Origin: Terfezia claveryi | Lineage: Eukaryota; Ascomycota; Pezizomycetes; Pezizales; Pezizaceae | Assembly (NCBI GenBank): GCA_015179025.1 | Contig: WHUX01000124.1 | Span: 62,001-126,000, forward strand | Length of the DNA stretch: 64,000 nt | Direction of reading: 5' to 3' | Part shown: one piece after another, positions 11,088 to 22,844 of the stretch | Position numbering within the stretch: position 1 is the first letter of the stretch | Layout: each line of letters begins with the position of its first letter | The notes under the pieces: model-generated | Seen by the model: only the letters and a program-made list of their open reading frames with translations | Databases searched by the model: none | What the model was told of the DNA's origin: nothing | Position numbers and translations under genes: made by a program

Positions 11088-11819
11088 CTACCACCTCCCA
11101 CCTCTGCCCCTCCTTCCACCATATCCCCCCCCCACTTCCCTCCTCCCTCCACCCCCTCCACCTCCCGCACCCTCCTCTATCCTCTCCCCTCTCCTCCACT
11201 CACCACTGGGAACACTACTCGCCCCTAATCCCCCACCAAACCCTCCTCTCCCCCTCTCTGACGCCAACCCTCTAACCCTAAAACCTTGCCCTCCACTACC
11301 AACCATCCCATTCTCCCTTCCTCCTCTCCCAGAAAATCCCCTGCCACCTTCGGGACATACAGCTACATCTATCCAATCCCCTGTCACAAACCTAACCTCA
11401 TCTAGCGTCTTTTTTCCATCCACGTCGTCCACGTTGGAGAGCAGCACAGACCCGAGGTCCTTGGGAGTATACCGGCCTGAACGAGTATCGGCGAAAATTA
11501 GACGGAAGGTGCAGCGGGAGTGTGAGGGTACGGAGTCAGGAAGGGCGAGCGAAAGTAGTGTGCCGAGTTCATATAGGGTGCAGTCTTTCCAGGTGTATAT
11601 CTCCACATGTGAAGAGGGAAGGCTGGACGGACGGAAGTCTTCTAATCTATGAGGGGTTAATCGGAGGCCCTGGGGAGAGGAAGAGGGCCGTTGAGAGCTG
11701 GGGGGGAGTTTCACGTACCGGTGAAAACCGCCATTTCGGTAGAAGAGTTTCAGGAGAAACGGGGTCGTGGTCTGTCGGTCGACTTTGAGAGGAGTGGTAG
11801 CACTCAGGTCGGTAGCCAT
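11088..11819 (-). CDS. SAP18: SAP18-like histone deacetylase complex subunit
   Basis: A single-exon gene of 243 codons. Residues about 10-155 match the SAP18 ubiquitin-like fold: DRQTTTPFLLKLFYRNGGFH, then YTWKDCTLYELGTLL, FRLIFADTRSGRYTPKDLGS and a TLDEVRFVTGDWIDVAV end. SAP18 is a subunit of Sin3/HDAC corepressors and of the ASAP/PSAP RNA-processing complexes. After residue 155 comes a long Gly/Arg-rich tail with many RGG-like repeats ending RRGRGGRW. Fungal SAP18 proteins commonly have such a tail, which suggests RNA binding or arginine methylation. A conserved SGEWRRGER motif lies inside the tail. It is convergent with the UPF0538 gene. Confidence 0.92.
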   Translation of the reverse strand: MATDLSATTPLKVDRQTTTPFLLKLFYRNGGFHRYVKLPPSSQRPSSSPQGLRLTPHRLEDFRPSSLPSSHVEIYTWKDCTLYELGTLLSLALPDSVPSHSRCTFRLIFADTRSGRYTPKDLGSVLLSNVDDVDGKKTLDEVRFVTGDWIDVAVCPEGGRGFSGRGGRENGMVGSGGQGFRVRGLASERGRGGFGGGLGASSVPSGEWRRGERIEEGAGGGGGGGRREVGGGYGGRRGRGGRW

Positions 11820-14026
11820 TGACGGTGGTAACTATGGCGAAATATGAAGCGTCCTGGGTATTCTGTCCTCGATCGAGGCCTAGATGCCTCCGTTGGGCGT
11901 TGGCAACGTCCAGAGTCCACCAGCCTTAGGAAGTATTACGTGATTCTCAAAGTATCCAATCGATTCTGCTGGCTGATGAGATCTATGGAGTCTCATGCGT
12001 GTTATTGGGGTGATGTCGTTATTCGCGGGGTATTGATAAATAGCTACTCGCGTAGTGGTTACACTTAGCGTTGATTTAGTGGGCCTGGTTGTCTTAGCGA
12101 TGTTCGTGATGAGGCTCAGCGTACCACTCCACTCCTCGACGCCAATCGCACGAGACCATCCTTCACATTTTTTTTTTTGCAATTCTCGAGTCTTCCATTA
12201 ACATGAACGTACTGACCTTGTTGAATAGAAGTCCATGCATGATAAGATCGAGGATCAAAAGACTTCTTGCCCATATACAATTACCTGGACAATTCTGCAT
12301 ATGTACCTATTGGCTATCAGCGGTGCATTCCTCGTCAGGGTAACTAAACTTGACGAAATCTTTATTCCAGCTCGCATTCTAGTATACTACAACATGAGCT
12401 CGAGTATAATCTTATGCTCGAGGAGCACATGTAACCGCTGCACTTTATATACTTCGGCCATCTTGGGATGCTTCATCTATGGGAAAAACAAGTGGAGGAC
12501 AGTCATAATCGTTAATTCTGGGCACAATCGTGAAACTTTCCGCAAGAGTTCGCCGGGTAGACACGCAAGCTGTGTCGTACTTACCTATTCTTGATACCCA
12601 TTACCTGTGCTCCGGCCTATACAGATCCTGAATCACATTTGGCCTTTTTGGCAAAATTCAGATATCAGTTTTGACGACCGACTTGCAGAAAAGTTTCATG
12701 TGGGATATTGGAGGTATTTAAAAATTAAGTTACGCAACTGTCATTTTGCTTGTTGCTTTTTTGCATCGATTCTCAAATACCCCAATAATAGTCTTTCTCA
12801 TCTCAATGATCATGAAAACGTGCTAACGAGACGTGCTCCTATGTCTAGACTCTCTCATATTTTCTAATGTGATGCCTCACGAGAGGGTTAGATAGGTTAA
12901 GGGGGAGTTCGGTGCTTCCGAGGGTGACACGATATGCTATGGAGACATTTAGGGAGGCTGTTAGCACTTGCCCTTTAGGAGAATTTGAAGCCCTCTCTAT
13001 GGTGGCCGACGCATTTGTTTATGATTTCAGAATTTCACTGGACAGATTTGCAGCACTTAGGTAGCAGGTCACATTGATTGCCATCACAATCGGACGTTGA
13101 TCACTGCAAAGCACCTCGCCTTTGCCCCAACGTTTTCTGAACACGACTACAAATAACTGAGGTGCATCCGATACCGTTTCTCAGAGAGATATTGCATGCA
13201 TTGCAAACTATACCGACGACCCTCTCAGCCTTTTCCGCGGACTTCACTGCTACGAATTCTATTCCAGGATCATACTCTTGAGAAGATGGGGGGGCGATGA
13301 GTAAAAAAAAGCTGAGGGACTTGCCATGGTGACATTGCACGGGACTTGCTTGGAGCGTGCCAAAGCGGCCTCGGGAGCCGATGCATATGTTCACATCCTC
13401 TGATTTCTACTGGAGAGAAGTGCACGAACCTTCAGATTATTTCCATGCCAGCCACGTATATGGCTTTCCCTCCAAACTTAGAGCCACCAAGGGGCCTCGA
13501 AAACGAAATATCCCCTAGCCAATTACCCGGACGTCCCACAAGTTTCATCACTTTAACCAAACTCCCCCACGCTACTAGTAACAATTTGTCGTCTGATTCA
13601 TCTTTTGAAGGTGGGGAGTATAAGAGCTGATAACGTGGGTCCAGACGACTGGAGTCCGAGCCGGGGGAAGACGAGATTTGAGTTAAATCTTGGAAGGTGG
13701 AATTTTTACTCCCCAGAGATGCCCATTTGAGGGTAGAAGATTTCACGACTGAGTCTAGCTTGTTGGCTCAACGTATGTTTCATTCACTGGTGGGCGCCTA
13801 CATACACACTAAGTTTAGTGGCTCACAGGGTAAAACCCCTTTGGAACGGTTGTGGATAATAACTAAACACCGTGGGGACGCAGGTCCGTGACTCGGACGC
13901 ATTGGACGATTCAAGGTCTCTCAGAACCTGCATGTGGATCACGGAACGGGCCGTCAAACATTAGGTAAGTCAGCAGTTAATAACACGCTATTCCTGGACA
14001 GGAGGTTCTAGGTTAAGAATTTCGGT

Positions 14027-14061
14027 GCCAACCAGACTAAGAATTTCGTTAGTCTGGTTGC
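14027..14061. repeat. Short fold-back of the dispersed motif
   Basis: GCCAACCAGACTAA (14027-14040) faces TTAGTCTGGTTGC (14049-14061) with an 8-nt spacer. TAAGAATTTCG precedes the first arm (14014-14024) and is repeated across the loop (14038-14048). This is the smallest complete hairpin form of the motif seen here. Confidence 0.7.
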
Positions 14062-14255
14062 ATTTCAAAAAATGTCAACTGCAATGTGGGGGCACAGTTT
14101 TTTTTTCCGGTAAGTGAATGGAGTGGGGCTAGTCTCGATTGATATGAGCAAGAAGGCCTCCCTTGTGTCTATCTAGCCTTAGAGCGGGGTCAATTCGAAT
14201 ATAAATCGTCCGTGATCTAACTTGACATTTCATCTCCAATTCAAGGCATTCTCAC

Positions 14256-14410
14256 CGAACATCGCACAGTTTCGAACATCGCACAGTTTCCGAACAGTTT
14301 TGAACATCGCATAATTTCGAACATTGCACAGTTTCGAACATTGCACAGTTTCGAACATTGCACAGTTTCGAACATTGCACAGTTTCGAACATTGCACAGT
14401 TTCGAACATC
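14256..14410. repeat. 17-bp tandem array, about nine units
   Basis: The unit CGAACATTGCACAGTTT is repeated head to tail. Five central copies are identical and the left units are diverged (TC for TT, one shortened unit). The 17-bp period is not a multiple of three, so it is not a coding repeat. There are no spacers, so it is not a CRISPR array. It is an ordinary minisatellite in form. Confidence 0.9.
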
Positions 14411-14559
14411 GTCAGTATCACTCCTACGTCAGTTGTAACAACGTGGACTTCTATATGTCTCCCTTTACTCTCCATTTTCGGGTTGGCGTTCTTTTTTGCG
14501 TAAACCCAGCCTTACCCGGAATCACTCCGATCAAGTGACGTTTCTCCCTCATCTTTCTA

Positions 14560-15306
14560 TTAAACTCTCCTCCTTGGGACGGCGTACGCTTTACGCCAAT
14601 AGAATGCGACTATACACATTGGGGCCTGCGGTATTTCAATTGCAGTTGGCCCCAATAATAATATGGGCAGCGTATTCGAAGGTTGGGTTTTTGGGGAAAT
14701 ACAGATAGCTCCGTTAATCTGGCTCAGCAAACACGGACGAATGCCAGTATCATACTCCCCAGGTAGCCTTTGATTGGAGGTACCACAGAAATAATGTGAG
14801 GGAATGTTTACATCCATGGTTGGAGAGGCTGGGCAATCATCGAAGCTTAGTTGAGATAAGGTTTCAGCTTGACGCGGTGGAGCGGATAGTACGGAGCGGA
14901 GTGACAGAAGAAGGTGGATAAGAAGCTCCACTGTCTATGGAGAGGCCCAGTCGGATGTATGATCCACAGGTGCGGGAAGAATCTCGGTTGTTCCGGCGGC
15001 GAGACAAAATAATACGGCCAGCGTCTGCAAATTCTTGCGATACCTATGAGACGATTGTTCGAATTCTTGATCGAGAGTTATACTCCAACGATTTTCGGCA
15101 CCCCAAACAAGGGTCCTTTCCTCCTGAATGGAAATTGATGGGCTATTCAATGCTACCCCATTGCAGAATTCTTGTCTCTGAATGCTTAATATCTGCGCTG
15201 GCGGCCTGACATTTCTCACATTCAGTCTGGGGCCAATGTTTGATATTTGGGGAAGTCTTACGCAATAGCTAAACCGATAGGAGGAGCCCTCAATCACACA
15301 ACACAT
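14560..15306 (-). pseudogene. Possible broken gene: one frame with a single internal stop
   Basis: Two 123-codon open stretches (15306-14935 and 14931-14560) are in the same minus-strand frame and are separated by one TAG. The joined frame is about 249 codons. I recognise no domain. The stop lies 4 nt before a possible acceptor CAG, so an intron could also explain it. A plus-strand ORF of 90 codons (14937-15209) overlaps and looks equally protein-like, so strand is not settled. Confidence 0.2.
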
Positions 15307-17968
15307 TAGGGCTTCTGGGCCCTGTCACGCACAAGATACCGTCACCTATGAGCAGTTTTTTCCTCCGATGACGAAGAATAAAAGTATTGAAACAATTTGA
15401 GTTACTTACCACGAATTCATCATCATCCACACCACGTTATTTCTCTTGGCTTTGTTTCCTTCGCTCAGTTTACTGTGTCTTCTGGAGTTCGAATACATAC
15501 CTTATCAAACTTATACGAAAAAGTCGATCGATACACCAAGAAAAGCTGAGGGTCTTGAAAGGATTCAAGACTGTTGTTTCACGTACGACACTGGGGGGCA
15601 AATGAAACCCCTGAAGCCTTTATCCTTGGTGCTGGAGGTCTTGTGGAATTTTACATGCGGTTCGTGCCTTTGGAGTCAATTATCGGCGCTCAAAAGAGAA
15701 AGTTGTCTCTTGACAGTCATCCTATTGCTCAATACAGGAAAGATTCTCTCGGAATTCAGAGGGTTCCTAACATGGAAGACCTCCCACAAAGTCTTTGAAT
15801 ACTCTACATTTTATTGTTGTCTGCGTCGAAGGTGGGGTGAAAGAGGAAACTATTTAAACAGCCTCGCCATGGAAGTCAGTGACGCTGTGAGGTGAAGCTC
15901 AGCCGGCGCACAATGAAGACAGTACCTCGCCGCGGCGCACGCCAATATTTAAGAAAAAAAAAAAAAACCTGGGGGTTCTGCGGCGGCGCTGGGTTTATAC
16001 CAATTGAGAGCTGGGATTTAATGGAAAACAGATGTAAGCGAGGGAGGATAGGCTGAAAGCGGGAGGTGCATGTGGGTTTGAGCTTCAATGGCCTGGCCTG
16101 GCCTGGGCAACCACTGGCAAGAGATTTCGGTTAACTGGATGCTATAACTGCGGATCGGTTCGTGTATTTTTTTCTCAGAGTCCCTGGTTCTACCTGTGAC
16201 CCAATCACATACCTAGGGAATATTTGTATGCAGGTCATCCTGCGAGCCGCTCCTGTCCGCCAGAACCTGCACCAATATGGCTCTCCTTACATGGCTCTCC
16301 TAAGAGTATCTCTACTTGAAGAACTCAACTACGCACACACAAAAACACAACAGACACCCACAAACACACACACACAAGGCTTTCCCTTCGTGGATATCGT
16401 ACGCTATACCCCAGGCTTCCTGCCTGGCAACTCCCCCGCGCACTGGGCCCTTTGTCAACAACTCAAATCAATATGCATTTATCTATACATCTTACAGAAA
16501 TAAAATCTCACCTCTAGCACTATTTTTTTCAATTGTCAACTTACTCGGGGGTGGAGGCGAGAGTTTGGTATACCTATATTTACGCACATACTTTACTCCT
16601 TTCTTTTTCATGTCAAAAGATTTGCGCAATTAAATTCTTTTTCTTTATGAATCCATTTTCTTTTTTTCCTGAATTGCGAGGATTTATTTATCTATAGGTA
16701 TGAATAAGATGGCTCATATACATATATATGCAGAAATTTAGTTTAGCTTTCCATTCTAGGGTTACTGATCTGAGTAGGCCGGACCCTTTACTTTTACTTG
16801 TAGTTGTGTATACCCACCCACCCAGGCATATCCGAGCCCTCATCGGCTAGTTGGATCCCAGCCATGGTTCAGTGTAATCCTTTACCACTACTTTACTCCG
16901 AATTACTCTGAGGTTACTCAAACCTACGACCTATTCTCTTGTTCAAAAGAAATTCAATACTGGTATGCACCATTCTTTGGGACGGTATGACGAGCTCCTT
17001 GGAATTCAAAGGTCAGGACCCACTACGTACAGGGTAAATAGTTCAAAATAATTGGTAGCAGTGAAAGGAAGAAGATCAGAATATGAGATGAAGCTAGGAC
17101 TGCGTGAGAAGTGGTGAGTTGGAAAGGGAAAGAAACGAGAAAATGCTCTTATATCTGCCTCCAATAGGTGTGTAAAGAAATGCTCAATTGAAACGCACGA
17201 CCCAAATATATTCTTCAAACCTTTTTGATTGCCCCGATTTACATTTGCCTAAAGTAAGTACCACTCTACCCTCATTTTAGTATTATTATCATCATGGGGG
17301 TGAGAAGGCATGAATGGATGCCACTCGGGTGTCAGAAGGGTTTGGCACAAGACTACGAATTCAAATAAGTAACTCCGGTACCTTGGCCACTCTAGAGCGG
17401 GAATGCTCTTAGGTACATCTATCTTCATCTTCGTGAATGGCTGCGGCATTTGTCGTTAAGCCTAAGAAAATCAGCAGACCCGGCGGTTAATGAACGCCCT
17501 GACGAGCCATCTGCATTGGCTGCTCTCGAATACTTGGGGAATATTACAATATCATCTGTCCTCTCCATCAATTTATGACACCAAGCATTTCATCGTTTAG
17601 CTGCGATAGCAGAAGGACGTATTGCTGCAAAAATTCATAGCACTGTGTCACTCTCAGTGCATGGTACATTAGCATCACCAATTATATTGAGGCCAGATGA
17701 GAATAACCTCGCTCGGTTATGCATCTTCGCCGAAAGCCACGGTCTCCTCCACGCATATACGGTTCTATGACAGGTTGGAGTCTTACAAGTATGTTACTTC
17801 AGCTTCTAATACTCTTTCATTTCAATGGGACAATAGGCAGCAGACGGCCGTGTGGAAGTTTCGAATGTATGCTTGATGTCTTTTATTCCTTTCTCTTATA
17901 TTGAAAAAGAAAGTGAAATAAAAATGGCCCTTCGTTTTCGAGTTGAGTTTGCTTGAAGGTGGTCTACC

Positions 17969-18016
17969 GGGTCCTAAGAATTTTTATTTTTATTTTTATT
18001 TTTATAGGGTCCTAAG
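17969..18016. mobile_element. Tail-only insertion with 10-bp target duplication
   Basis: GGGTCCTAAG at 17969-17978 is repeated exactly at 18007-18016. Between the copies are 28 nt made of ATTTTT units. On the minus strand this is an A-rich repeated tail bounded by a target duplication, as expected from a severely 5'-truncated LINE-type insertion. Local duplication with slippage is the alternative. A similar ATTTTT run without obvious duplication lies at 44754-44777. Confidence 0.5.
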
Positions 18017-19533
18017 CAAAATTCTTTTCAACAAGCAAAGCTGCCTTGACCAGCGGAGGGGTCATATCTTTGAGGAGTAACAACTGCCTGGGAGTTTCTG
18101 TTAAAATATTAGAGACTTTAAGGCTCTTTTGAGAGGTGGGATAATAATGAGGAAATAATAAACCCTATTCTGGTAGGGAAGTGTGTATGCCTAACCATTA
18201 ATACAGTTGCCTCGATGAATAACCTTGCCGATCTTCCACCACACGAAACGGAATATACTTAGCAACAAGCATCAGAAGAAGGAGGATATTTACATACTCA
18301 AATCGGCGTGAACCAAAGCGATGCAATCGCTTCAAATATATACCTCTTTACAGGTTTGCCGTTACATAGTGCTTACAGGGCGAGGACAGGGTTACCCTGA
18401 GTTCTCTTTGCGGAAATACTTTTCCCAGTTTGTTGCTTTCCTCTACCAATATATGACTTATGTACTACTCCTTGCTTATTGTTGGAGTTTATCTATTATT
18501 ATTATCTATACCTGAAGTATAATTGCTAAGATTTGTCATCTGTTCCTGTGGGCCTTGATGTGTTGTATATGTTGTGATATGCATGTATGTTGATGAGTTT
18601 CGTTAGGCTCGCTAGTTTGTAGGCACGCAGCCCTGGGAGAAGGTCGCCTTTGCAAAGACTGAACAGCAATTCACTAATATAGTTAAGCCTGGATCTTGCT
18701 ATAGACTACGCAGCAGAAGGTTTGGATTCAGTACATACATGCATTCCGCATTGGCAGAGGTGAGTGGGGTGAACTCTTTATAGATGACTTACTCCGCTTA
18801 GCTTCTAAAATTAAAGTTGAGCTGTGCTGAGGCAAACATACAACCGTAGTAACCAACCCAAATTTGTGGCTCTCTACAATATATACCCCTGACAGTACGA
18901 GGCCTCTGGGAAAATCTTATTATCTCCTCACAGAGATATTTCCAAAGCCCCAAAACACCATATAGGAGCCGTTTTCGTTTTCCACGATTATAATAATTGC
19001 CTTGCTGAATTAACATGTGGAGTGAGTTACGTTCTCGAGATGGATTTCTAAAGTGAGTGAGTGCCTTTTTGATGACAAGAGTAGACTTGTCATTTTGATT
19101 TATGGAATTCTATCTCCTCCATTAATAAGTGTGGGTAGCACTCTGCCGCTTCGGGCCCCCCTCATCGAGACGCCAATAACTCTGATTTGGGATAACACAA
19201 AAAAACTGCACGGCATTAACCGCGTCAAGGGCATGTATTGCAAATTGCATCAGATTGTTGGTGTTATGAGCTCGGTAAATGTCAACGATGTTAGTTAATA
19301 TTGGAGCACAAGGTTGGAGGTAATTTGAAAAGCAGCAGCCAGCTTAGTAATTATTGGTAAACTATAAGGTTTATAACTAAGTAAAGATTATGTACTTATT
19401 ATGTAGTGGTATTCAGATATGGGATCACTGAAGACTATAAAAAGTGAACCGTGCCTAATAAAAATGACACAGCAACAATAAAACTCGCGAGAGCGATTAT
19501 TGAATCGAGTCTATACTTATACTAGATTCAGCA

Positions 19534-19929
19534 ATGCCTGGAGTGCCTATTTCGGTGGTTCAATCTTATACCAGATTGCGAGAACAGATACCATCACCAC
19601 CACCACCATCACCACCACCATCACCACCACCATCACCACCACCACCACCAACACCACCAACACCACCAACACCACCAACACCGCCAACAATTTCAACACC
19701 ACCGTCACCACCACCATCACTACCACTACCTCAATACTCTGCCGTCTATCCAGATATTTCTTCTCCTGCTACTCCCCCTACTCATCCTGCTTCTCCTTCT
19801 TCTCCTCCTGCTTCTTCATCTCCTACTTCTCATGCTCCTACTCGTCTTTTTCTCCTCCCCACCCTTTTTTTATTTATATCTGCCATAGTATTTCTCGTTA
19901 TCTATATCATAGCTACTTTTACTTTGTGA
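19534..19929 (+). CDS. Doubtful Pro-rich protein with C-terminal hydrophobic helix
   Basis: An ATG-initiated frame of 131 codons. Residues about 20-70 are encoded by an imperfect CCA/CAC microsatellite and give SPP and TPP repeats. The last 25 residues form one hydrophobic segment ending IVFLVIYIIATFTL, which could be a tail anchor. Neither the repeat-derived part nor the helix is evidence of a real gene, and no homologue comes to mind. It may simply be a microsatellite in a non-coding region. Confidence 0.2.
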   Translation: MPGVPISVVQSYTRLREQIPSPPPPSPPPSPPPSPPPPPTPPTPPTPPTPPTISTPPSPPPSLPLPQYSAVYPDISSPATPPTHPASPSSPPASSSPTSHAPTRLFLLPTLFLFISAIVFLVIYIIATFTL

Positions 19930-20268
19930 GTGTGTCTTACCAAGGTATCTAGACTTTGCGGTAAAGCTGATAACAGGAAATAGGTCGGATCTGGCTCTCA
20001 TGGCTCTCGTGCTATTTACAATGCCTCTAGTTATCATCTTAGTAATGGTTATGATCACAATTATTTAGGGATGGATAAGAGGGAATAAAAAATAAATTTA
20101 AAAAACAGGGCGAGGGCAGTTTAGGTGCCCTTGCAAAATGTGGAGGGGCTGGGGCCACATTGTCAATTTGGCTCTCGGGCAGTGGGCGGTAGCTACCCTA
20201 AGTTTTGTGGTTTTCTATGGGCATAGCCGATGGCTCGCTGACTGGTCTCCGTATTAGGACATATCAGA

Positions 20269-20430
20269 CTATGAAAAAGGAGTGGAGAATACGATAATGG
20301 TGACTACTCCCACTACCAATACACAAGCTGTGAAGAATCCCATGACGAAGGCACTGCCGGCCGCTAAAACATCCTCGAAAGATACGCCTGATACTTTCAA
20401 GATAGTAAAACAAACAAGTAGTCCATGGGA
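20269..20430 (-). CDS. Possible terminal exon encoding a membrane helix
   Basis: One minus-strand frame ending in TAG at 20271-20269 reads KVSGVSFEDVLAAGSAF then MGFFTACVLVVGVVTIIVF and FSTPFS. This looks like a transmembrane segment with a short tail. An in-frame stop upstream lies inside a plausible acceptor (CTATAG near 20430), so it would have to be a spliced 3' exon. I could not find a convincing upstream exon: the nearest donor would give an intron of only about 25 nt. The opposite strand is also open, so this may be a shadow. Confidence 0.2.
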   Translation of the reverse strand, partial: SHGLLVCFTILKVSGVSFEDVLAAGSAFVMGFFTACVLVVGVVTIIVFSTPFS

Positions 20431-21835
20431 TCCCTGCTATAGACTCATGGCAGATATTTACAGGAGGTGAGGGCAAAGAAGGCATTAGATGGGGAGGTGC
20501 AGGCTGGCTCCTGGGAGAACGCCAGAGACTAGTACTAGGGAAAGCCACTAGCTCCGTGGTGAATTTTGTTGGAGAAGAAGGTTGGGCTCAGGGACGAAAT
20601 CTGGATAAGGGGACGGACGATCTCAGTAGAGTCTTATTACTTTTGAAGAGGCATGCTCTGAAAAGGCTGAGAGGCGAGTGGCGGATCGGCTTCTTTTTTT
20701 GTTCGCTTTTCACCTTTGGGCAATTCATACAGAAGGATTTGGTTCATACAACTTATGCGTGTAGTGGTTACTGTGAAATTTGGGACTATATACATGTACG
20801 GTGTTTCAGAGGATTCTAATGAGGTCCTAGGATTAGGCCTCGCCATGGCTCCACACTATGTGAAAGCCTTTATCTTTTCTTTAGATAAGATAAAAAAGCC
20901 ATCTGTACTACGTGGGCCTAGGTGACTTTCTTCCACTTTTTACCTCATGCGTCGAGTAACTATCTAATGCACTCACTAACTACTGGAAGAAAAACCAACC
21001 TTATTGTCCTCTACAGAGACTATTCAGAAGGAATAAATTACCCTGATTTCATGTGAATTAAACGAAATATAAGTATTTATTTTTCCAAAAAGGGACTGGG
21101 CCACTTCATAGAGCCGGGTACAGCACCGCGTAGTTCTAAAAGTCTTATTTCCTATTGCGTCAATGCTGCGATAATTCTATACTGTCTATACTTTCAGATT
21201 TTGGTTATGTGTGTCTCGTGAGTACACATAGTATAAACCTTATGGTTGCCACAAAATGCCTATTATGCAGCGTGTTTGAAAATGACAATCGAATTACTGT
21301 ACTTGAGATCAGGTTCCGTCCTTGACCAATCAAGAGTTACAGTATAGAGTTATAGATAAGCGGTATGAATATTACCTAACCCATAACTGTATGACATGAA
21401 AAAGACAACGGGTTTTTATGTATTATATATATTGTAGAAGGCTGCAAAAAAAAATGGGTTGAGAAAGATGAATTGAAGGTAACCTAGGCTTAATTTATAT
21501 ATCTATGGATTCGTGAGTCTTCTTCTTCTGGGAATATATATCGAGAATTACAAGGTATCCATAATTTAGGAAGGAGCAGTATGGTATAGTAGTGTTTCTG
21601 GCGTCTCTATCCAGGACTATAATGGAATACTCTTTTTTTTAATTTTTTTTATTTTTGAGGTTACTGCATACGCTGCTACATCTTTGAACCCAAACGCTTC
21701 GTATGACACTCACCTCCAAAGAGGGTATCTCCCGCCAAACAGTTGTGGGCCATTATCGCCCAGTGACGTTGACGCTGGTGGATAAACTTAGTTAAATTTT
21801 TTGTTGTTGGGATTCAGCTGGGGTACGTACGTATG
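20431..21835. other. AT-rich gap, no gene seen
   Basis: Short open frames only. The sequence becomes increasingly AT-rich towards the 1-kb inverted-repeat element at 21836. A T-rich run lies near 21630-21656. Confidence 0.5.
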
Positions 21836-22844
21836 TATATGTTCTGGGCCGCCCGCGGGCGGCATACCCTCTGTGCCGGTTGCGGGCAATCAATATAATT
21901 CCTCAATTTGGTACTTGTATTGAAAAAGGTTTACGAGTACTGATTTACCCCCCCCAAAAAAGAGTTGATAACGGTATACCTATCCCAGCGACTGCAATAG
22001 ATTCATGTATTTCCCAATCGATTAGACCTCCATCTAAATATTCCAATTTGGTTCAGCCAGAGCTGAGAGGTTGATACAGTCATGATCTGTTTAACACTTT
22101 TGTATGTCAATAAATTGAGAATTTTAGATTATTTTTTAAAGTATTGATAATAATAATTAGAGTAGAAGTTTTTTGTAAATATCTGAAATGAAAATATTAG
22201 TAGGTATACTGTACTTGCGTATAAATAAGTACCTGCGATTAAAAAAGTACTGTTTTGCACCTTACCTGGATCCTATAAGTAAGAAATAGCTGGGATTTTT
22301 CTTACTTATAGTATAGGATAAATTGTGCAACAAGATATAGACAAAAAATATCATAATGATGATTATTGCAAACTTCACTGAATTCCACATAGCGCATCGA
22401 TATTCAGTACAAGATGGTCTATATAGCCTGAACCATAAGGCCCCATATATTAAAAACCACATAGATAGGAACCCGTAGATAAGAAACTAATTTTCAAATA
22501 CCTATTGCATAGGAAACATTGCAGATTTCTACGATCAGTATCCTCCTCTCCATTCCATTCATTATCAGAGATGAAGGTGATGAGTTGTTAACTACACAAG
22601 CATGTACTTCATCATTTGAAGGGCTTGAGGTAATTTTTCCGGAATTCCCCCCTTGTTCAATGTCTGCTGTCTCCCTGTGATGTGGAAGGGGTGGTCAAAA
22701 ATGACTTTACAGGGTGATTTTTTTTTTGAGTGTAGCAGAATGTTTTGTTCAATTCACAATTACCAAATTGAGGAATTATATTAATTGCCCGCGACTGGCA
22801 CAGAGAGTTTGCTGCCCGCGCCTGCGAGTGGCCCAGAACATATA
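21836..22844. mobile_element. Non-autonomous TIR element, about 1.0 kb
   Basis: The left end reads TATATGTTCTGGGCC and the right end is its exact complement GGCCCAGAACATATA. The match continues inward for roughly 85 bp (21836-21920 against 22757-22844), including CTCTGTGCC and AATATAATTCCTCAATTTGG. The two arms differ mainly by G/A and C/T changes. The interior is AT-rich with no ORF above 66 codons, so no transposase is encoded. TA or TATA at the borders would fit a Tc1/mariner-type target duplication, but the exact edge is uncertain. A smaller internal hairpin, CTATAAGTAAGAAA facing TTTCTTACTTATAG, lies near 22273-22311. Confidence 0.82.

Larger units (their letters stand above)
11820..19533. 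other. Long gap with scattered open frames, no confident gene
   Basis: About 7.7 kb with no recognised protein. Codon-like but unassignable frames occur on the minus strand at 13101-13394 and 13432-13746, on the minus strand at 14560-15306 and on the plus strand at 15446-15895. Parts (12.1-13 kb, 16.5-19.5 kb) are AT-rich. Low-complexity CA-rich sequence lies near 16330-16375. Decayed genes or fast-evolving accessory genes with unrecognised introns are possible. Confidence 0.4.

Noticed and set aside
14256..14410. CRISPR-like repetition
   Set aside because: Units are directly adjacent with no spacers, in a fungal genome; it is a minisatellite.
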